Shown one piece after another: positions 63,321 to 64,000 of a DNA stretch of 64,000 nt (position 1 is its first letter; each line of letters starts with the position of its first letter). Origin of the DNA: Paramesorhizobium deserti (GTDB taxonomy: Bacteria; Pseudomonadota; Alphaproteobacteria; Rhizobiales; Rhizobiaceae); contig NZ_LNTU01000037.1 in NCBI RefSeq assembly GCF_001558695.1, forward strand, positions 1 to 64,000. The letters run 5' to 3'. Both the position numbers and the translations under genes were made by a program. The notes below the pieces were generated by a model. It made no database searches. It worked only from the letters and a program-made list of their open reading frames with translations, and was not told the DNA's origin.

Positions 63321-64000
63321 ACCGAACGGCACAAACAGGATGCCTAGCCCTGCCGCCACGAGTACAACCCGGACCGGCAGCCGGTAAGCCGCGATCAGGC
63401 CGTAGGAAACGCAGGTGAGGCCGACGGCGGTCTTGACGGCGGCAAGGATTGCCTCAACCGGCGCTTCGGCCATTGCAAGAAGGTTCGGATTGGCGATCAT
63501 CGCCAGCGGGATCAGATAAAGCCCTATACCCAGCGCCATCGCCGTGAAGGCCACTTTCAGCCAATCCTCGCGCACCATCCCGGCAGCGATGAAGACCGCG
63601 CCACAAACAGGCGGCGTGATGGTCGACAGGAGTGCGAACCAGAACACGAAGAGATGCGCCTGCAACGGCTCCAGGCCGAGCTGCGTCAGCGCCGGCCCGG
63701 CCACCGAAACGCAGATGACATAGGCCGCCGTCGTGGGCACTTCCATGCCGAGAATGAGGCAGGCGGCAGCGGTGAGGAACAATGACGGCCACAACATGCC
63801 GCCCGCACCCGAAAGGATCAGCGAGGTGATCTTCACGCCAAGGCCGGTGATCGACAGCACGCCGATAATCACCGAAGCGCAAAGGATGATTGCCGCGATC
63901 AGCGATACCTGCCGCGCCGCGCCGACCAGGGCATTCTCGAACCGGACCAGCGCCTCGCGCGGGTTGAAGCGCAGCTTGCCATCGAACAGGAGCAGGACGG
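63312..64000 (-). CDS. TRAP transporter fused permease, partial (C-terminal end)
   Basis: The minus frame runs in from the window edge without a start. It contains the C-terminal membrane segments of a DctM-type large TRAP subunit (fused 4TM-12TM type): ARQVSLIAAIILCASVIIGV, LTAAACLILGMEVPTTAAYV, ICVSVAGPALTQLGLEPLQA HLFVFWF, ALLSTITPPVCGAVFIAAGM and AFTAMALGIGLYLIPLAMIA. The GMEVPTTAAYV and STITPPVC patterns are diagnostic. TRAP systems import organic acids with a periplasmic binding protein, not visible in the window. Its 3' end overlaps the end of the convergent AraC-type gene by 9 bp. Confidence 0.9.
   Translation of the reverse strand, partial: VLLLFDGKLRFNPREALVRFENALVGAARQVSLIAAIILCASVIIGVLSITGLGVKITSLILSGAGGMLWPSLFLTAAACLILGMEVPTTAAYVICVSVAGPALTQLGLEPLQAHLFVFWFALLSTITPPVCGAVFIAAGMVREDWLKVAFTAMALGIGLYLIPLAMIANPNLLAMAEAPVEAILAAVKTAVGLTCVSYGLIAAYRLPVRVVLVAAGLGILFVPFGSL

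Noticed and set aside
1-64000. CRISPR arrays, rRNA genes and further tRNAs
   Set aside because: No regularly spaced short repeats, rRNA-like stretches or other cloverleaf with T-arm GTTCGA context were seen besides tRNA-Sec.

Overview
The window (about 60% GC, short intergenic gaps, many ATGA stop/start overlaps, LysR- and AraC-rich) looks like an alphaproteobacterium of the Hyphomicrobiales (rhizobia/Brucella/Phyllobacterium type). This is inferred from gene content and protein style, not from a database comparison.

Layout. 0-12.6 kb is an accessory, decaying region. It holds remnants of large serine recombinases at both ends, half of a manganese catalase, a very large glycine-rich autotransporter adhesin broken by a G-tract frameshift and two 124-bp tandem duplications, a truncated LuxR regulator and a HExxH protein with two nonsense codons. 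12.5-14.8 kb has a beta-propeller protein, a winged-helix regulator and a small membrane protein. 14.9-23.1 kb is a complete but re-ordered kdp high-affinity potassium uptake locus on the minus strand, with kdpD frameshifted in a C-tract and two KdpF-like micropeptides. 23.3-31.5 kb is a set of small detoxification units (ring-cleaving dioxygenase/hydrolase/pirin, GSTs, DoxX, an MFS exporter), each beside a divergent LysR regulator with a visible inverted repeat.

31.9-44.4 kb is the most coherent part: a nearly self-contained selenocysteine island. selD lies on the minus strand; on the plus strand are fdnG (with an in-frame UGA and SECIS hairpin), fdnH, fdnI, fdhE, selA, selB, selC (tRNA-Sec) and an unrecognised 164-aa gene. 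The tRNA-Sec gene lies entirely inside the 3' end of the selB reading frame, and the next gene starts on the selB stop codon. Together these genes make formate dehydrogenase and the machinery that decodes its UGA.

44.4-54.9 kb is a four-carbon sugar-acid type catabolic cluster: a PdxA2-like dehydrogenase, a DUF1537 kinase, a GntR regulator, two 2-hydroxyacid dehydrogenases, a DapA-family lyase, a tripartite tricarboxylate-type importer (TctABC) and an iron alcohol dehydrogenase. The kinase/PdxA pair is a known theme; the full gene combination suggests a pathway variant I cannot name. 54.9-57.1 kb is a small scar: coding debris, a YhaV-like toxin remnant, an IS30-family element with an amber codon in its transposase, and a truncated putative immunity gene. 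57.1-64 kb returns to ordinary genes: an EamA transporter with a striking His-rich tail, a GST, LysR/SDR/tautomerase, an AraC regulator with a direct-repeat operator in front of a secreted hydrolase, and a TRAP permease cut by the window edge.

Several frameshifts are single-base losses, two of them in seven-base G/C runs, and both autotransporter duplications are exactly 124 bp. Some of the apparent pseudogenes may therefore be sequencing or assembly errors.
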